Source: Entoloma clypeatum
Lineage: Eukaryota > Basidiomycota > Agaricomycetes > Agaricales > Entolomataceae
Reading direction: 5' to 3'
DNA length: 64,000 nucleotides
NCBI GenBank assembly: GCA_963565915.1
Contig: OY751486.1
Span: forward strand, 2,852,001 to 2,916,000
The notes beneath the pieces are model-generated. The model made no database searches and was not told the origin of the DNA. It worked only from the letters and a program-made list of their open reading frames with translations. Shown piece after piece: positions 10,600 to 19,724 of the stretch (position 1 is its first letter; the number at the start of each line of letters is the position of its first letter). The position numbers and the translations under genes are program-made.

Positions 10600-11000
10600 C
10601 CCTTGTGCCCAACGGCCGTCCTGTGTGCCCAACGACTGCCCCTCCATGCCCAACGACCACCCCTCGCACCCAAGAGCTCCTCTCTGTCCCCAACAGCTGC
10701 CCCCATGCCCAACGACCACCCTCCATGCCCCACAACCGCCCCCATGCCTAATGACCGCCCCTCCATGCCTAATGACCGCCCCTCTGTGCCTAACAACTGC
10801 CCCTCCATGGCCAACAACCATCCCTTGTGCCCAACGGCCGTTCTTTGTGCCCAACAACCACCACCGTGCTCAACAACCGCCCCTCGCTCCCAAGAGCTGC
10901 CCCTCCATCCCCACGGCTGCCCCCATGGCCAACGACCGCCCTCTGTGGCCAACGGCCGTCCTGTGTGCCCAACGACCACCCCTTGCACCCAAGCAGACCA
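10600..11000. repeat. Degenerate minisatellite, ~21-27 bp units of the CCCAACGACCGCCCCTCCATG type
   Basis: About 400 bp consists of tandem, imperfect copies of GCCCAACGACCNCCCCTCCAT with length variation. Frames on both strands stay open through it, but their proteins are pure repeat. A second array of the same flavour lies at 33990-34345. Confidence 0.8.
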
Positions 11001-11714
11001 CTCACAAAATGCACGAAAACAGCAGGTGGGCAGACACGCGAATGATGGGAGGCGGAAGGTGCACGATGTGAGAATGGCAGGAGGCGGGCGAAGAATGGCA
11101 CAGGATACGTGAGAACAGTGGGAGGAACGACACGAGGTGAGCAACACATGGGTGGGGGATGCGAGGCCCATCGCCCTAGCATGACACGAGAGGGAAACGA
11201 GTGTGATGCGAGAACTGAGGGAGACGAGCACGACACAAGAATAGATGGAGACGAGCACTGCAGGAGATGACAAAGGCGGGAGACGCACGGTCGACAATGC
11301 TATCTTATATATACATCATTGTTTGTGCATATACCAGGAGCCTGTACTTCATTACATGTTGAATAATTTTATTTTTTCGTTCGACCCGAAGTCCTGTGGG
11401 CCATGATGTGGTATGAATGAAAAATTTGCCAATCATATGTTCCAAACCTCCTCTGCCTTGTACTATATAATGATACAGAGTGTGTAGGTGTCACTAGAGA
11501 GGGCTACAGAATGTGTGGTGCCACTACAGAGTGCTACACATTAAATATACCCTCACTACAGCACTACATAGCACTACATAGCACTGTGTAGCAAGGTCAG
11601 ACTTTGCTGATGTTCAACGCCCCCGCTGCCCCCCGCACGTCATCCATTTCTCACGCGTTGCACGCATGCCGCTCAGTGACACCCCCCCTTCTGCACCTCC
11701 TCGAGACAACATAT
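11001..11714. other. Repeat-rich stretch without a gene
   Basis: 11030-11280 is a run of GAGA/ACGAG-rich imperfect repeats (for example GGGAGACGAGCACGAC). 11475-11600 has CACTACAGAGTGCTAC / GCACTACATA units. 11610-11710 is C-rich. No gene is seen. Confidence 0.5.
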
Positions 11715-12073
11715 TGAGTATACTGGGGTGCGACATGTGGGACGACGTACAAGGTAGTTAGCAAGAGTGGATAGGAATCAGGTGAATAGCTTGTTAAGCT
11801 AGAGAAGAGTTATAGAGGCAACTGACGTGGGGGTAACTGGTTAAGTTACTTATTCTGCAACTACGTTACAGGTCTGCTATTTATACTAATATATGCGCAC
11901 AGACCATGTAGTGGTCTCTTTGTATGTACCTACACTAAAGACACATATATAGTAACTCATGGAGTGTTCCAGAGTATGACATCATACTGATGTCATGGGT
12001 ACGTCATAATGACATAGTGATCATGTGTTGCTTAGTCAGCAGGATCACAGTGCTAGAACCGATAGTTCCAACA
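11715..12073 (-). repeat. copia-2 3' LTR (359 bp)
   Basis: On the minus strand it runs TGTTGGAAC...TATACTCA and follows the purine tract after the RNase H stop. It is clearly homologous along its full length to 24439-24804, with scattered substitutions and small indels. Confidence 0.85.
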
Positions 12074-12080
12074 CTCCCCC

Positions 12081-12776
12081 TCACTTAGAAGCGGGTGTTC
12101 GCTTTGTAAGTGGAGTGTGGGGTGAGGTAAACTCCAACCCTAGTTGCGAGCGGAATTTCTCGAAGGTTACCCATGGTAGGTTCTTCGTGAACATGTCTGC
12201 AGGATTATCAGTCCCAGGAGTGAAGAAGAGCTCGACTATTTCTTCTTCGACATACTCGCGTATAGCGTGGTATCGTATGTCAATGTGTTTAGTGCGTCCT
12301 TTGGTTACAGGGTTTTGCCCATTGAAGATGGACCCTTGATTATCACCATTGATAGGGACGGGTGTCACTTTTGGAAGTCGGAGTTTGCCAAACATGTTGA
12401 CTATCCATTTACAGACTTTTGTGCAGTCTGAAAGAGCCATATACTCGGCTTCCGTGGACGAGTGTGCAATTGTCTTTTGACAACGCGATTGCCAGATGAC
12501 AATGCCATCAGCAAGTTTCAGATAGAATCCCGTTTGCGACTTTCTGTTAGAGGGGTCTGACACCCAATCAGAATCTGTGTACGCAACGAGGCCGGATATT
12601 GATGCACCACTATAGCTAAGGCAATAGTCCTGCGTCCCTGCAAGATACTTGCAAATGTAAAGAGACTTATCAAGATGCTCTTGGGACGGGTTGGCTGACA
12701 TCTGCGACATCTTTGCAACTGCAAAGGCTATATCGGGCCGTGTACCCAAAGATAGGTACAACAGGGATCCAATCAC
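12081..12776 (-). pseudogene. copia-2 RNase H segment of Pol
   Basis: C-terminal RT/RNase H of the copia polyprotein: SVIGSLLYLS, then AYTDSDWVSD, SSTEAEYMALSD, GDNQGS, KHIDIRYH and NPADMFTKNL. It is in the same frame as the RT segment 12792-13523 but cut off from it by two TGA codons (12792-12794 and 12786-12788). The copia-1 equivalent reads ELRSKYQSVIG across this point, so at least the first TGA replaces an Arg codon. Confidence 0.9.
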
Positions 12777-12791
12777 TGATTGGAATCAGGA

Positions 12792-13523
12792 TCAAATTTC
12801 TGGATTCAACTCCCCCTGGTTTGGTACTGGGTAATACCCCACTGGTAGTGGAGTAGAAGCGGGCTTGGCATTTGTCATGCCGAAGCGTTCGAGAACCTTT
12901 TTCAGGTACGCTATTTGGTCAATCTTAATGGTGCGACCTTCCTGGCGAATAGTCATGCCAAGGAATTCTTTTGTGTGATCTAGGTCTCGGCAATCCCAGA
13001 TTTTCATGAACTCAGCTTTCTTCTTCTGTGTCAGGCACTGGTTTGGGCCTGCAAATAGGGAGTCATCGACGTAGATCAAAGCGATAACCATGTCACCTGT
13101 CTTCGTGTCATGATGAATGAATACTCCACTGTCCGAGAAGATGCGGATGAAACCAAGTGTTTTCATCAATTGGACCAATTCAATCCACCAGGCTTGTGCT
13201 GCCTGTTTAAGTCCATAGATGGCTTGTAATAGATGCAACACCATGTGTTCACATCCTTTCACCACAAAGCCTTCAGGCTGCTTCATATAGATCTGTTCAT
13301 CAAGCTTTCCATATAGAAAAGCTGATTTGACGTCAAGCGCCAAGATCACCCAGTTCTCAAGCGCAGCTAAGGCGAGAATGATTTGAACAGTTTCGTACCG
13401 AACGACTGGGGAGAATAGTTCATAGAAGTTGATGCCTTCGACTTGTGAGAATCCTTTGGCAACTAATTGTGCCTTTTTGCAACCATCAGATTTGATCGCA
13501 AATACCCATTGGTTCTGTATCAC
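12792..13523 (-). pseudogene. copia-2 reverse transcriptase, main part
   Basis: RNA-dependent DNA polymerase core with LVAKGFSQVEG, SPVVRYETV, LDVKSAFLYG, YGLKQAAQAWW and an intact YVDD active site (ALIYVDDSLF), unlike copia-1. The segment is cut upstream by the gypsy-1 insertion at 13523-13528 and ends at an in-frame TGA. Its missing N-terminal part is at 20098-20366. Confidence 0.92.
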
Positions 13524-13527
13524 TTTA

Positions 13528-13895
13528 TGTTATGCGTAACAAACCGTTCCAAGGTTCGGGCAGAGTATGCAGGAAGATGGAAAGGCGAAGAGCAATGTGA
13601 TTGCTAAATCTAAGGAATCTAGCTATAGTACAAAGGGTTTATATAGGTACTGACCATAGGCGATAGCATATGAGTCAGTGCTGCGCAAGGCAGTGTATCT
13701 GAGTAAGATAACTGCGGAAGGCAGTGCGTCTGAGTAAGACGACTGCGGAATGAGTCAGACAGCTGCGGAAAGCGAGTCAGTGCGGGAGCGAAGTATACTA
13801 AAGGAAATAAAGTATAATACGATATGTGTAAGCGGGGGCCGATGAGTAAAAGTGGAAAAGTAAGCATATACGTCCGTAGTCGTTAGTCCGTAACA
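13528..13895 (-). repeat. gypsy-1 3' LTR (368 bp)
   Basis: Matches 19725-20092. On the element's sense strand it follows the purine tract and ends at the CTTTA target duplication. Confidence 0.95.
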
Positions 13896-13932
13896 TGTTC
13901 CCCTCCTCAAGGTCTGTGTCCTCACAGACTAC

Positions 13933-14301
13933 CTACTCCCATCCATCGTTGCCATTTGGATCGGCCCAGGCAGGGTCAACTCGGTTACCCCAATCCTTTA
14001 TCAGTTCATCGTTTACCGCCGTGGCAAACTCTAAACCTCGAACGGCGAGGCGAAGGCGTCGGTTCTCGACAGCAAGGGTGTTGGTATAGTTTTTGAGGAT
14101 GAGTTTCTCCTCAGCGGTGGGGGCGGTTGGCAAATCGGAAAGGGTATGAAGGCGGATATGCATCTGCCGGTGAAGGATGTCGGCAACGGAGGTTTCGAGC
14201 GCGTGGATCTGGTCGCGCATGGAGAGCGCTTCGCCGATGAGGGTGGTGATGGTGGGGTTGATATCGGAAGCATCGGTGGAGGCGGCGGTGATGTTGGACA
14301 T
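13933..14301 (-). CDS. gypsy-1 accessory ORF downstream of pol (122 aa, coiled-coil-like)
   Basis: A complete ATG-started ORF lies between the pol stop (14417) and the 3' LTR. It begins MSNITAASTDASDINPTITT and continues with heptad-like helical stretches (LIGEALSMRDQIHALETSVADI and EEKLILKNYTNTLAVENRRLRLAV) ending in an acidic, W-containing tail. No known retroelement domain is recognised; an env-like transmembrane segment is absent. The ATG context is good (TTTCCGCCATGTCC). It is 115 nt from pol, so it would need a spliced or subgenomic RNA, or reinitiation. Most chromoviruses lack such an ORF, so its role is unknown; a host-derived passenger is possible. Confidence 0.65.
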   Translation of the reverse strand: MSNITAASTDASDINPTITTLIGEALSMRDQIHALETSVADILHRQMHIRLHTLSDLPTAPTAEEKLILKNYTNTLAVENRRLRLAVRGLEFATAVNDELIKDWGNRVDPAWADPNGNDGWE

Positions 14302-14416
14302 GGCGGAAATGATGTTTGAAAGGTATAAGAAGAACGGCGTGTTGGGCGAGAAGAGTTGGAGCGGGGAACTCGATGTGACAGAAGTCGATGTGGAAAATGG
14401 CTCAAAGTTTGTTCTT

Positions 14417-17400
14417 TTATTGTGGACGCGATGGATTTTGCCGATGAAAGTCTCGGATCAAGTCTTGAGCGTTCTGAACATTAGTCCGAGGTTCCCACGT
14501 GTTCTCTTCTGGGCCATACCCTTCCCATTGGACAAGGTACTGGATTTTTCCGCGGAATTTTCGAGAGTCCAGGATCATGGAGACATGGTATTCTTCTCGT
14601 CCTTCGACGATGATCGGATCAGGGGCTGGCTTCTTTTTCTGAATGGCATACTTCGGGGTTTCGTATGGCGATAACAGGGTTTCGTTGAACACAGGGTGGA
14701 TCATTTTCCAGGTTTTGGGAAGATCAAGACGGTATGCGCTAGCTCCTTTCTTCTCTAGGACTTTGAACGGTCCGTGTCGGAGGGCGTCAAGTTTCTTTGA
14801 GGGACGATCAGTCCTGATGTTAGTTCCTTCCAGCCACACCTTGTCTCCGATGCGGTAATCCCGAGACGGGCTTCGTCGTGTGTCAACTGTCTTCTTCATC
14901 TGATCCTGTGCCTGTTTCAGTGCTGCGTTGGCTTCTTCTCGTGCCTGTTTGAGTTTTTTCAAGAAGTCGTTTGCTGCCGGATTGGTGTCTTCCAACACAA
15001 GTTCTCCCTTCCAAGGATGCAGACCGTAGTTGAGATAGAATGGTGTGTACTTTGTCGCTTGATGTTCTTTGTCATTGTACTGGAATTCTGCGATTGCGAT
15101 CCATTCCGCCCAATCATCTTGTAGATGGTTGACAAAGTTTCGTAAGAACACCTCGGTTTCCTGATGTGATCGTTCGGCCTGTCCATCAGTCTGTGGATGG
15201 TACGCAGTGGACAGATTTCTTTTGATCCCTAACATGCGGCAAAGTATCTCCATAAACTTCGCGGCGAACTGTGGTCCCCTATCGCTGATGATCTTCTTGG
15301 GAATTCCATGAAGTTTCCATATCTGGTCCCGATAGATCTTGGCTAATCCTTCAGCCGATAGTTCCACGGTTGTCGGGATGAGATGAAGCATCTTTGAATG
15401 TCTGTCCGTGATGACCAGAATTGCGTTCTTCCCATCAGATTCTGGTATCGGTCCCACGACGTCAATCCCTATGTCTTCCCATGGTTGACTTGGCGCGGCG
15501 TTAGGGTGTAGAGGGGCGTGTCTCCTTTGGCGGCTGATCTTGTTGCGTTGACAGATGTCACAACCTTTCACATACTTCTTTACGTCATGTAGGATGGTGG
15601 GCCACCAGTAGGTGCGAGTGAGAAGTTCATGTGTTCGATACTGTCCTGGATGTCCTGCCACTGGTGCGTCGTGCGCTTCAAACATCAGTTCTTGGCGCAA
15701 TTGTGGGTCTGGTGGAACATAGACTCGTTCTCCTGCGTAGGTGATGCCATTTTCCTGCTGGTACCAGTGAGGATTCTTCTTCAGACCCTGGGCTACTTCT
15801 GTCTCCATGCGATTCGAGGCCTTGATGCGTACGATCCATGGGTTTTCGATGGTTGTGACGTTTCCGATTTTGATGGAATCAGATGTTTCACCCCCTTCAA
15901 AGAATTGTTCCTCCGTGAACATCTCCATTTGTATCACATCTTCTGATTCCAATCGTTTCAAAAATAGCCCCTCCTTGAGCATTTGGTCGCTGTCCTGCGG
16001 CTCGAGTTCCGTCTCATACCAGGGTAAACGTGACAGGATGTCTGCTTTCGCGTTTGTCTTCCCAGGTACATGTCGCAATTCGAAGTCATAGTCTTGTAGC
16101 TTCATTTTCCAGCGCCTCTGTCGTTGGTTTAGGTCCTGAGGACGCCGGAAATACTCCAGGTTTTTGTGATCGGTTAAGATCTCGAAACGTTCCTTGGCTT
16201 CAAGTAGATAATGTCGCCAGTCCTTCAGTGCTTCCATGACTGCCAAGAGTTCCTTGTCATAGATCTCGTAATTCTGTTCGGCCGCGGACATGGTCCGCGA
16301 CAAGAACGCGATAGGATGCCACTTGTCGTCCTGTTTCTGTGAGAGTACCGCTCCAATTGCATAACCCGATGCATCGGTTTCAACCCTGAACTGTCCGTCC
16401 GGTTTGGGCAATGCCAAGACTGGTGCTGTCGTTATTGCCCGTATGAGACCTTCAAATGCTTCTTGCGCCGCTGGTCCCCATGTGAATGCTGTATTTCCCG
16501 TAAGTGTCGTGAGTGGCTTTGCGATGTTTGAGTATCCTTCAATGAAGCGTCGATAAAAGTTGGCAAATCCCAGGAACCTCTGGACTTCCTTTTTTGATGT
16601 GGGTACTCGCCAGTTCCGGATTGTGTCCACCTTTTCAGTTTCCATCTCGACACGTCCTTCACCAACGACATATCCCAATATGGGGCATTTCGTTACTTCC
16701 CAAAGACACTTCTTCTCCTTTAGGAACAAGTCATTGTCCGATAGGATCTGTAAGATCTCTTCGGTATTCCGGGCGAGTTCTTCCTTGGTTTTACCAATAA
16801 CCACTATGTCATCCATGTAAATCACACAGATGCGCCGACGGATCTGATCCCTGAATAGGCTGGCCATCATCCGAGAGAACGTTCCCGGGGAATTGCAGAG
16901 ACCGAAAAACATGACCAATGGTTCAAACAATCCTCGGCTGGTCAGGAAGGCGGCTTTCCATTCGTCACCCTTTTTGATCCGCACATTGTTGTATCCCCAC
17001 ATGATGTCCATTTTGTTGAAGTAGACTGCGTCCTTCAATACATCCAAGAGGTCGTTGATGCGTGGGAGTGGGAATTTGTCCTTAACCGTGAATTTGTTAA
17101 CCGTGCGATAGTCCTGTACCAATCGTTTGGAACCGTCTTTCTTGTTAATGAAGAAGCAGGGTGATGCATAAGGGGATTTGGACGGTCGGATCTTTCCAGT
17201 TGCCAGGCCTTCATCGATGAATTCGTCCAGTTCTTCTTGCTCCTTTTGGGTCATAGGGTACGTGTTTCCCCCTAGCTCCTTTGGTGCGTCCGGTGTAAGT
17301 TCGATGCCGTGGTCCCATTCCCTTTCCCTTGGGATCTTGTCAAAGTTTTCTTTTTCAAAAAGATGGGCAAAACGTTCAACGTATGAGGGTCGTTTGGTTG

Positions 17401-18025
17401 TGGGAGGTGGTGTGGGAGTAACTGCTTCCAATATGGGGTCTCCGGGCTTCCATTTCTGATTCGATTTCTTGGGTGCGTCCTTGTCTCGTACTTCCACCAT
17501 GCGAACCCGATGTTTGCGACCATTAAGGTTAACCCTGAAATCCGAGTGTTTGGTTTGACACGTTGATGGGCACCGGTTGAATGTTACGGCGCCGGTCGTC
17601 CAATTGATTGTAGGGTTGTGGTGCACCAACCAGTCATGTCCCAAAAGCATATCCGTTCTCCCAATGTCCAATACCATTGCTTCCATGGTTTCCTGGTGTG
17701 TTCCTAAGTCCAGCTTAACTTCGGCAAGTTTTTCTGCTTTCTGTTGTCGGTTCGGCGATCCATCCGCATTTAGGATTGATATGGGCTTTATTCCATGTGT
17801 GGGAAGGTTCTGTTCCCGTACTATTCTGGGATGGATACATGTGCGTTCACATCCGCTATCGACCTCGGGTCGAATGGCCTTTGGTCCTCGTCGTGTTTTG
17901 ATCTGAGCTTGCAGCTTGATCTCTCGTCGTTTCGGAGGTTTATCTCCCTTGACAATCTTAGTTGACGCAACAGCTCGCTTTGCAGGGATAACATAAGTTA
18001 TATTGTCTGTAACTGCACCAGGCAA
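14417..18025 (-). CDS. gypsy-1 Pol: protease, RT, RNase H, integrase, chromodomain
   Basis: A polyprotein of about 1,200 residues. Visible in order: aspartic protease (PEVDSGCERTC); RT with FFGLCNSPGTFSRMM and YMDDIVV; RNase H (ETDASGYAIGAVLSQ); integrase zinc finger (GHPGQYRTHELL...GCDICQRNK) and D,D-35-E core (GIDVVGP, SDRGPQFAA, HPQTDGQAERSHQE); a GPY/F-like module; and a C-terminal chromodomain (MILDSRKFRGKIQYLVQWEG, EENTWEP), which targets integration to marked chromatin. The frame is open upstream past 18025 and overlaps the end of gag in the -1 frame; the first codon used here is TTG, not a real start. Expression as a gag-pol fusion by a -1 shift is likely, though no canonical slippery heptamer is obvious. 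Confidence 0.96.
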   Translation of the reverse strand: MPGAVTDNITYVIPAKRAVASTKIVKGDKPPKRREIKLQAQIKTRRGPKAIRPEVDSGCERTCIHPRIVREQNLPTHGIKPISILNADGSPNRQQKAEKLAEVKLDLGTHQETMEAMVLDIGRTDMLLGHDWLVHHNPTINWTTGAVTFNRCPSTCQTKHSDFRVNLNGRKHRVRMVEVRDKDAPKKSNQKWKPGDPILEAVTPTPPPTTKRPSYVERFAHLFEKENFDKIPREREWDHGIELTPDAPKELGGNTYPMTQKEQEELDEFIDEGLATGKIRPSKSPYASPCFFINKKDGSKRLVQDYRTVNKFTVKDKFPLPRINDLLDVLKDAVYFNKMDIMWGYNNVRIKKGDEWKAAFLTSRGLFEPLVMFFGLCNSPGTFSRMMASLFRDQIRRRICVIYMDDIVVIGKTKEELARNTEEILQILSDNDLFLKEKKCLWEVTKCPILGYVVGEGRVEMETEKVDTIRNWRVPTSKKEVQRFLGFANFYRRFIEGYSNIAKPLTTLTGNTAFTWGPAAQEAFEGLIRAITTAPVLALPKPDGQFRVETDASGYAIGAVLSQKQDDKWHPIAFLSRTMSAAEQNYEIYDKELLAVMEALKDWRHYLLEAKERFEILTDHKNLEYFRRPQDLNQRQRRWKMKLQDYDFELRHVPGKTNAKADILSRLPWYETELEPQDSDQMLKEGLFLKRLESEDVIQMEMFTEEQFFEGGETSDSIKIGNVTTIENPWIVRIKASNRMETEVAQGLKKNPHWYQQENGITYAGERVYVPPDPQLRQELMFEAHDAPVAGHPGQYRTHELLTRTYWWPTILHDVKKYVKGCDICQRNKISRQRRHAPLHPNAAPSQPWEDIGIDVVGPIPESDGKNAILVITDRHSKMLHLIPTTVELSAEGLAKIYRDQIWKLHGIPKKIISDRGPQFAAKFMEILCRMLGIKRNLSTAYHPQTDGQAERSHQETEVFLRNFVNHLQDDWAEWIAIAEFQYNDKEHQATKYTPFYLNYGLHPWKGELVLEDTNPAANDFLKKLKQAREEANAALKQAQDQMKKTVDTRRSPSRDYRIGDKVWLEGTNIRTDRPSKKLDALRHGPFKVLEKKGASAYRLDLPKTWKMIHPVFNETLLSPYETPKYAIQKKKPAPDPIIVEGREEYHVSMILDSRKFRGKIQYLVQWEGYGPEENTWEPRTNVQNAQDLIRDFHRQNPSRPQ

Positions 18026-18066
18026 GCGAGTTCGTTTAATGGATAAGGGTCGCGACTTAGCGTCGT

Positions 18067-18933
18067 TTAATCGGACCCTTCGGGAAAATCCTTCTCTTCG
18101 GTCTCTATGGTGATGGTTTCATCGTCATCGGTATCTCCATCAGACACCTTCCTAATCTTTCCAGAGTTCTTCTTCGGCTTGCGGCAGTTGCGCGCGATAT
18201 GTCCTTCTTGGTCGCAGTTGAAACACTTACGACCATCTTTCTTCTTTGGGGCTTTGCAGTCTTTGGCAAGGTGACCAAAGCGCTGACAGTTGTAGCAACG
18301 GGCTACTCCTGCTTTGTCGATCTCCATGGCTTTGCCCTGACCACCATAAGTGGTGCCCGATCCGGTGCGTGTGTCGCCACCCCCTCGGATGACTAATGCA
18401 TGTCCCTCCATCTGTCGTCCCTTGTTTCGGATCTCCTTTGCGTAATCGGTGTACGTCTTGCCATCGGTAGCCACTTGTTCAGAAATTCTGCGGTTGACGT
18501 TCTTTTCCAGGATGTATTTCCCAGTTTCTTCGCCAAGGTTTGACAGCTTCAAGAGCTCTTCGAATTCGTCCAAGAATTCGTCGATGGTGCGTTTCTCCTG
18601 TTTCAGGACTTCGAGTCTTGCCTTGGCCGCCGTTGACTTGTTGGCAATAGAGAATCGCGTAGCGATGTCGTCTGAGAATCCTAACCAGGTAATGTTCTCG
18701 CCATCGGTGGCAAGATCGTCTAACTTGTTGCTGGCCCAGTGTTTACCGGACCCTTCCATCATGCGGGATAACACCGCCAGGATCTTCTGATCGTCGGACA
18801 GGCCCTTCTGGAACCTGATGTATAGTTTGGTGGCTTTCCACCACTCGTCAAAGGTGTGTCTGTCTTTGAACATCCCGGGATCTTTGATGATCTTGGATGT
18901 ATCCATCGTTTGCACTGTCGGTGCTTCTGCCAT
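18067..18933 (-). CDS. gypsy-1 Gag with two CCHC zinc knuckles (288 aa)
   Basis: A capsid/nucleocapsid protein. The N-terminal two thirds is a retrotransposon gag fold (FDEWWKATKLYIRFQKG, EFLDEFEELLKLSNL). Two zinc knuckles follow, CYNCQRFGHLAKDC and CFNCDQEGHIARNC, then an acidic tail ending EGSD. The ATG at 18933 sits two bases after the TAG of the upstream ORF (TAG-AC-ATG), an arrangement that suits termination-reinitiation. Pol follows in the -1 frame. Confidence 0.95.
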   Translation of the reverse strand: MAEAPTVQTMDTSKIIKDPGMFKDRHTFDEWWKATKLYIRFQKGLSDDQKILAVLSRMMEGSGKHWASNKLDDLATDGENITWLGFSDDIATRFSIANKSTAAKARLEVLKQEKRTIDEFLDEFEELLKLSNLGEETGKYILEKNVNRRISEQVATDGKTYTDYAKEIRNKGRQMEGHALVIRGGGDTRTGSGTTYGGQGKAMEIDKAGVARCYNCQRFGHLAKDCKAPKKKDGRKCFNCDQEGHIARNCRKPKKNSGKIRKVSDGDTDDDETITIETEEKDFPEGSD

Positions 18934-18935
18934 GT

Positions 18936-19664
18936 CTAGAACCTGCGGAGTAGGAGAGGTGTCGGGTTGTTGGGATGAAGATGGGGTTCGGGATACAGGT
19001 AGGGGTTGAAAACTAGTCCCTGTTCTAGGCGTCTGTTCGGTATCTGATTGCGCGGAGTCAAAAGTAAATTCGTCAGGGGACTCGTCGGCGGAATCGGTGG
19101 CAAAACGTTCGGGGTATTTCCTCTGTAGATCTCTAAGGAATCTCTGTTCCTGCGCGTCTGTTGGTCACGAGAAAGGGTCAAGTCTCTCGTTTCGTGCCCA
19201 ACGGTTGTACTCGGTCTGTTGCTCGTTGGTGGTGAAGTGGGCGTAGATCTGCTGCTTCGAGTAAGACGTGGTGATGCGGCTCTGGGACGTCTCAATGTGA
19301 GCGTCCTAATCAATCTTCTGATAACGGTTGTCTGGACACCGATAAACTCTCTGATCTCTGTGATCCGACCTGTCTGAGGTCCTTCTTGAACGCGAAAGCT
19401 TTCGAGTTCGTTCTGTCGGGCGTTGTAGCGCGCGATCTGGTGTTGTCGAGCAAGATGGATGCTCTCTGCTATCTCGCCGTGGGGGCGATACTCGTCGTTG
19501 TCTAGTTCTTCGTCAAGCACCTGCTGTAGGATGCGACGGATCTCCGATTCGATGTACTGCTGGATGAGTGTAAAATCGATACTGTCTCGAGGACTTAGCT
19601 CCTCCTGTCGGGCTTCTGGTGAGGCGAATGGGTTACTGGTGAAGTCTTCAAAGAAGCGCGACGT
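18936..19664 (-). CDS. gypsy-1 upstream ORF, no ATG at its apparent start
   Basis: An open frame runs from the leader to a TAG two bases before the gag ATG. It starts from a codon ACG at 19664-19662 that aligns with an ATG in the related relic (30379); no in-frame ATG is visible upstream. The protein has a helical, charged N-terminal half (SEIRRILQQVLDEELDNDE, ESIHLARQHQIARYNARQNE) and a proline/arginine-rich second half ending LLLRRF. No domain is recognised; it may be a matrix-like extension of Gag. Either ACG is used as a non-AUG start or the ORF is translated another way. The relic's ATG could itself be a CpG decay product of ACG. Confidence 0.6.
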   Translation of the reverse strand, partial: TSRFFEDFTSNPFASPEARQEELSPRDSIDFTLIQQYIESEIRRILQQVLDEELDNDEYRPHGEIAESIHLARQHQIARYNARQNELESFRVQEGPQTGRITEIREFIGVQTTVIRRLIRTLTLRRPRAASPRLTRSSRSTPTSPPTSNRPSTTVGHETRDLTLSRDQQTRRNRDSLEIYRGNTPNVLPPIPPTSPLTNLLLTPRNQIPNRRLEQGLVFNPYLYPEPHLHPNNPTPLLLRRF

Positions 19665-19711
19665 CTTGACTCGTCTGGTAGTTGCTCTCTTCGCTCTGGG
19701 CGAACCTAACG

Positions 19712-19722
19712 AGATTTAGCAA
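19712..19722 (-). promoter_or_regulatory. gypsy-1 primer-binding site, self-priming type
   Basis: Two bases inside the 5' LTR end the sense strand reads TTGCTAAATCT. It does not begin with TGG, as a tRNA 3'-end site would. It is exactly complementary to AGATTTAGCAA inside the LTR, at the predicted transcript start. This is the layout of the Tf1 self-priming mechanism (established for the Tf1/sushi group). Confidence 0.7.
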
Positions 19723-19724
19723 CT

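Noticed and set aside
10554..11297. 247-codon minus-strand frame and 192-codon plus-strand frame
   Set aside because: Both consist of translated minisatellite units.
13619..13867. 82-codon minus frame that occurs identically at 19816-20064
   Set aside because: It is simply the gypsy-1 LTR read through in both copies; it has no start context or domain. It was useful only as proof of LTR identity.
18026..18100. A canonical X-XXY-YYZ slippery heptamer at the gypsy-1 gag-pol overlap
   Set aside because: GATTTTCCCGAAGGG is near, but the codon phase does not give a proper heptamer, so the mechanism of pol expression stays open.
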